Notes under the pieces: model-generated
Databases searched by the model: none
The model's input: the letters and a program-made list of their open reading frames with translations, nothing else
What the model was told of the DNA's origin: nothing
Position numbers and translations under genes: made by a program
Shown: positions 13,090-13,142 of the stretch, piece by piece
How the letters are laid out: every line of letters starts with the position of its first letter
How positions within the stretch are numbered: the stretch's first letter is position 1
Origin: Mariniphaga sp964624645
GTDB lineage: Bacteria; Bacteroidota; Bacteroidia; Bacteroidales; Prolixibacteraceae
NCBI GenBank assembly: GCA_964624645.1
Contig: CAZVAD010000077.1
Span: forward strand, 1-13,142
DNA length: 13,142 nucleotides
Direction of reading: 5' to 3'

Positions 13090-13134
13090 TGTGAATTCAG
13101 AAAATTTATTGTCGTTCTGAAAAAGGAATTCACA
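13090..13134. repeat. Nested inverted repeat upstream of the acyltransferase gene
   Basis: TGTGAATTC (13090-13098) and GAATTCACA (13126-13134) are perfect 9-nt inverted repeats. They enclose a second pair, CAGAA (13098-13102) and TTCTG (13115-13119). The structure ends 65 nt before the acyltransferase ATG. It lacks a T-run on either side, so it is not a classical terminator. It could be an operator or a leader hairpin. No convincing promoter is visible between it and the gene (TTATTTTG at 13080 to 13073 misses one key base). The rest of 13026-13142 holds no gene I can support. Confidence 0.4.
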
Positions 13135-13142
13135 GGCTGCCT

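Noticed and set aside
1..13142. CRISPR arrays, insertion sequences, tRNA or rRNA genes, phage or defence genes
   Set aside because: I saw no spaced direct repeats, transposase motifs, tRNA cloverleaf or defence-type domains on either strand.

Overview
The window looks like chromosomal DNA from a member of the Bacteroidota (Bacteroidetes), probably class Bacteroidia. The evidence is the sequence character of the ribosomal proteins, including zinc-free S14, S4 and L36 and an L17 with a long acidic tail. Exact TAnnTTTG promoter elements (TATCTTTG, three copies) also point there, as does the scarcity of good Shine-Dalgarno sequences before start codons. This placement is inferred from protein and promoter character, not from a marker search. 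Base composition and codon use look even throughout, and I see no mobile element, CRISPR array, tRNA or rRNA.

Left part (1-7854, + strand): the distal spc and alpha portions of the universal ribosomal protein cluster. The order is rpsN (3' part) - rpsH - rplF - rplR - rpsE - rpmD - rplO - secY - infA - rpmJ - rpsM - rpsK - rpsD - rpoA - rplQ, closed by a strong intrinsic terminator at 7827-7854. It encodes small- and large-subunit proteins, the SecY translocon pore, IF-1 and the RNA polymerase alpha subunit. Most gaps are 6-23 nt. Two stand out: 80 nt between rplR and rpsE, with an imperfect hairpin and a 15-codon ORF, and 128 nt between secY and infA. The second gap holds a Bacteroidota-type -7 promoter element where many relatives carry map.

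Right part (7868-13025, - strand, convergent with the first): five genes read leftward. In transcription order they are a two-domain acyltransferase resembling the ornithine/glycine aminolipid synthases OlsF/GlsF, a DUF368 membrane protein (PopT-type undecaprenyl-phosphate translocase family), shikimate dehydrogenase aroE, a low-molecular-weight protein tyrosine phosphatase, and the endolytic murein transglycosylase mltG. Except for aroE, all have plausible cell-envelope roles (membrane aminolipid, lipid-carrier recycling, phosphatase control, glycan-strand termination). Sub-promoters appear to precede aroE (inside the DUF368 gene) and mltG.

There is no gene-free stretch longer than 300 bases. 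The right edge (13026-13142) holds only the upstream region of the acyltransferase gene, with a nested inverted repeat. Nothing here is an obviously unknown system. The most rewarding items are the fused aminolipid synthase and its envelope-gene neighbourhood, the embedded promoters, the L17 tail, and the two long gaps inside an otherwise tight ribosomal cluster.
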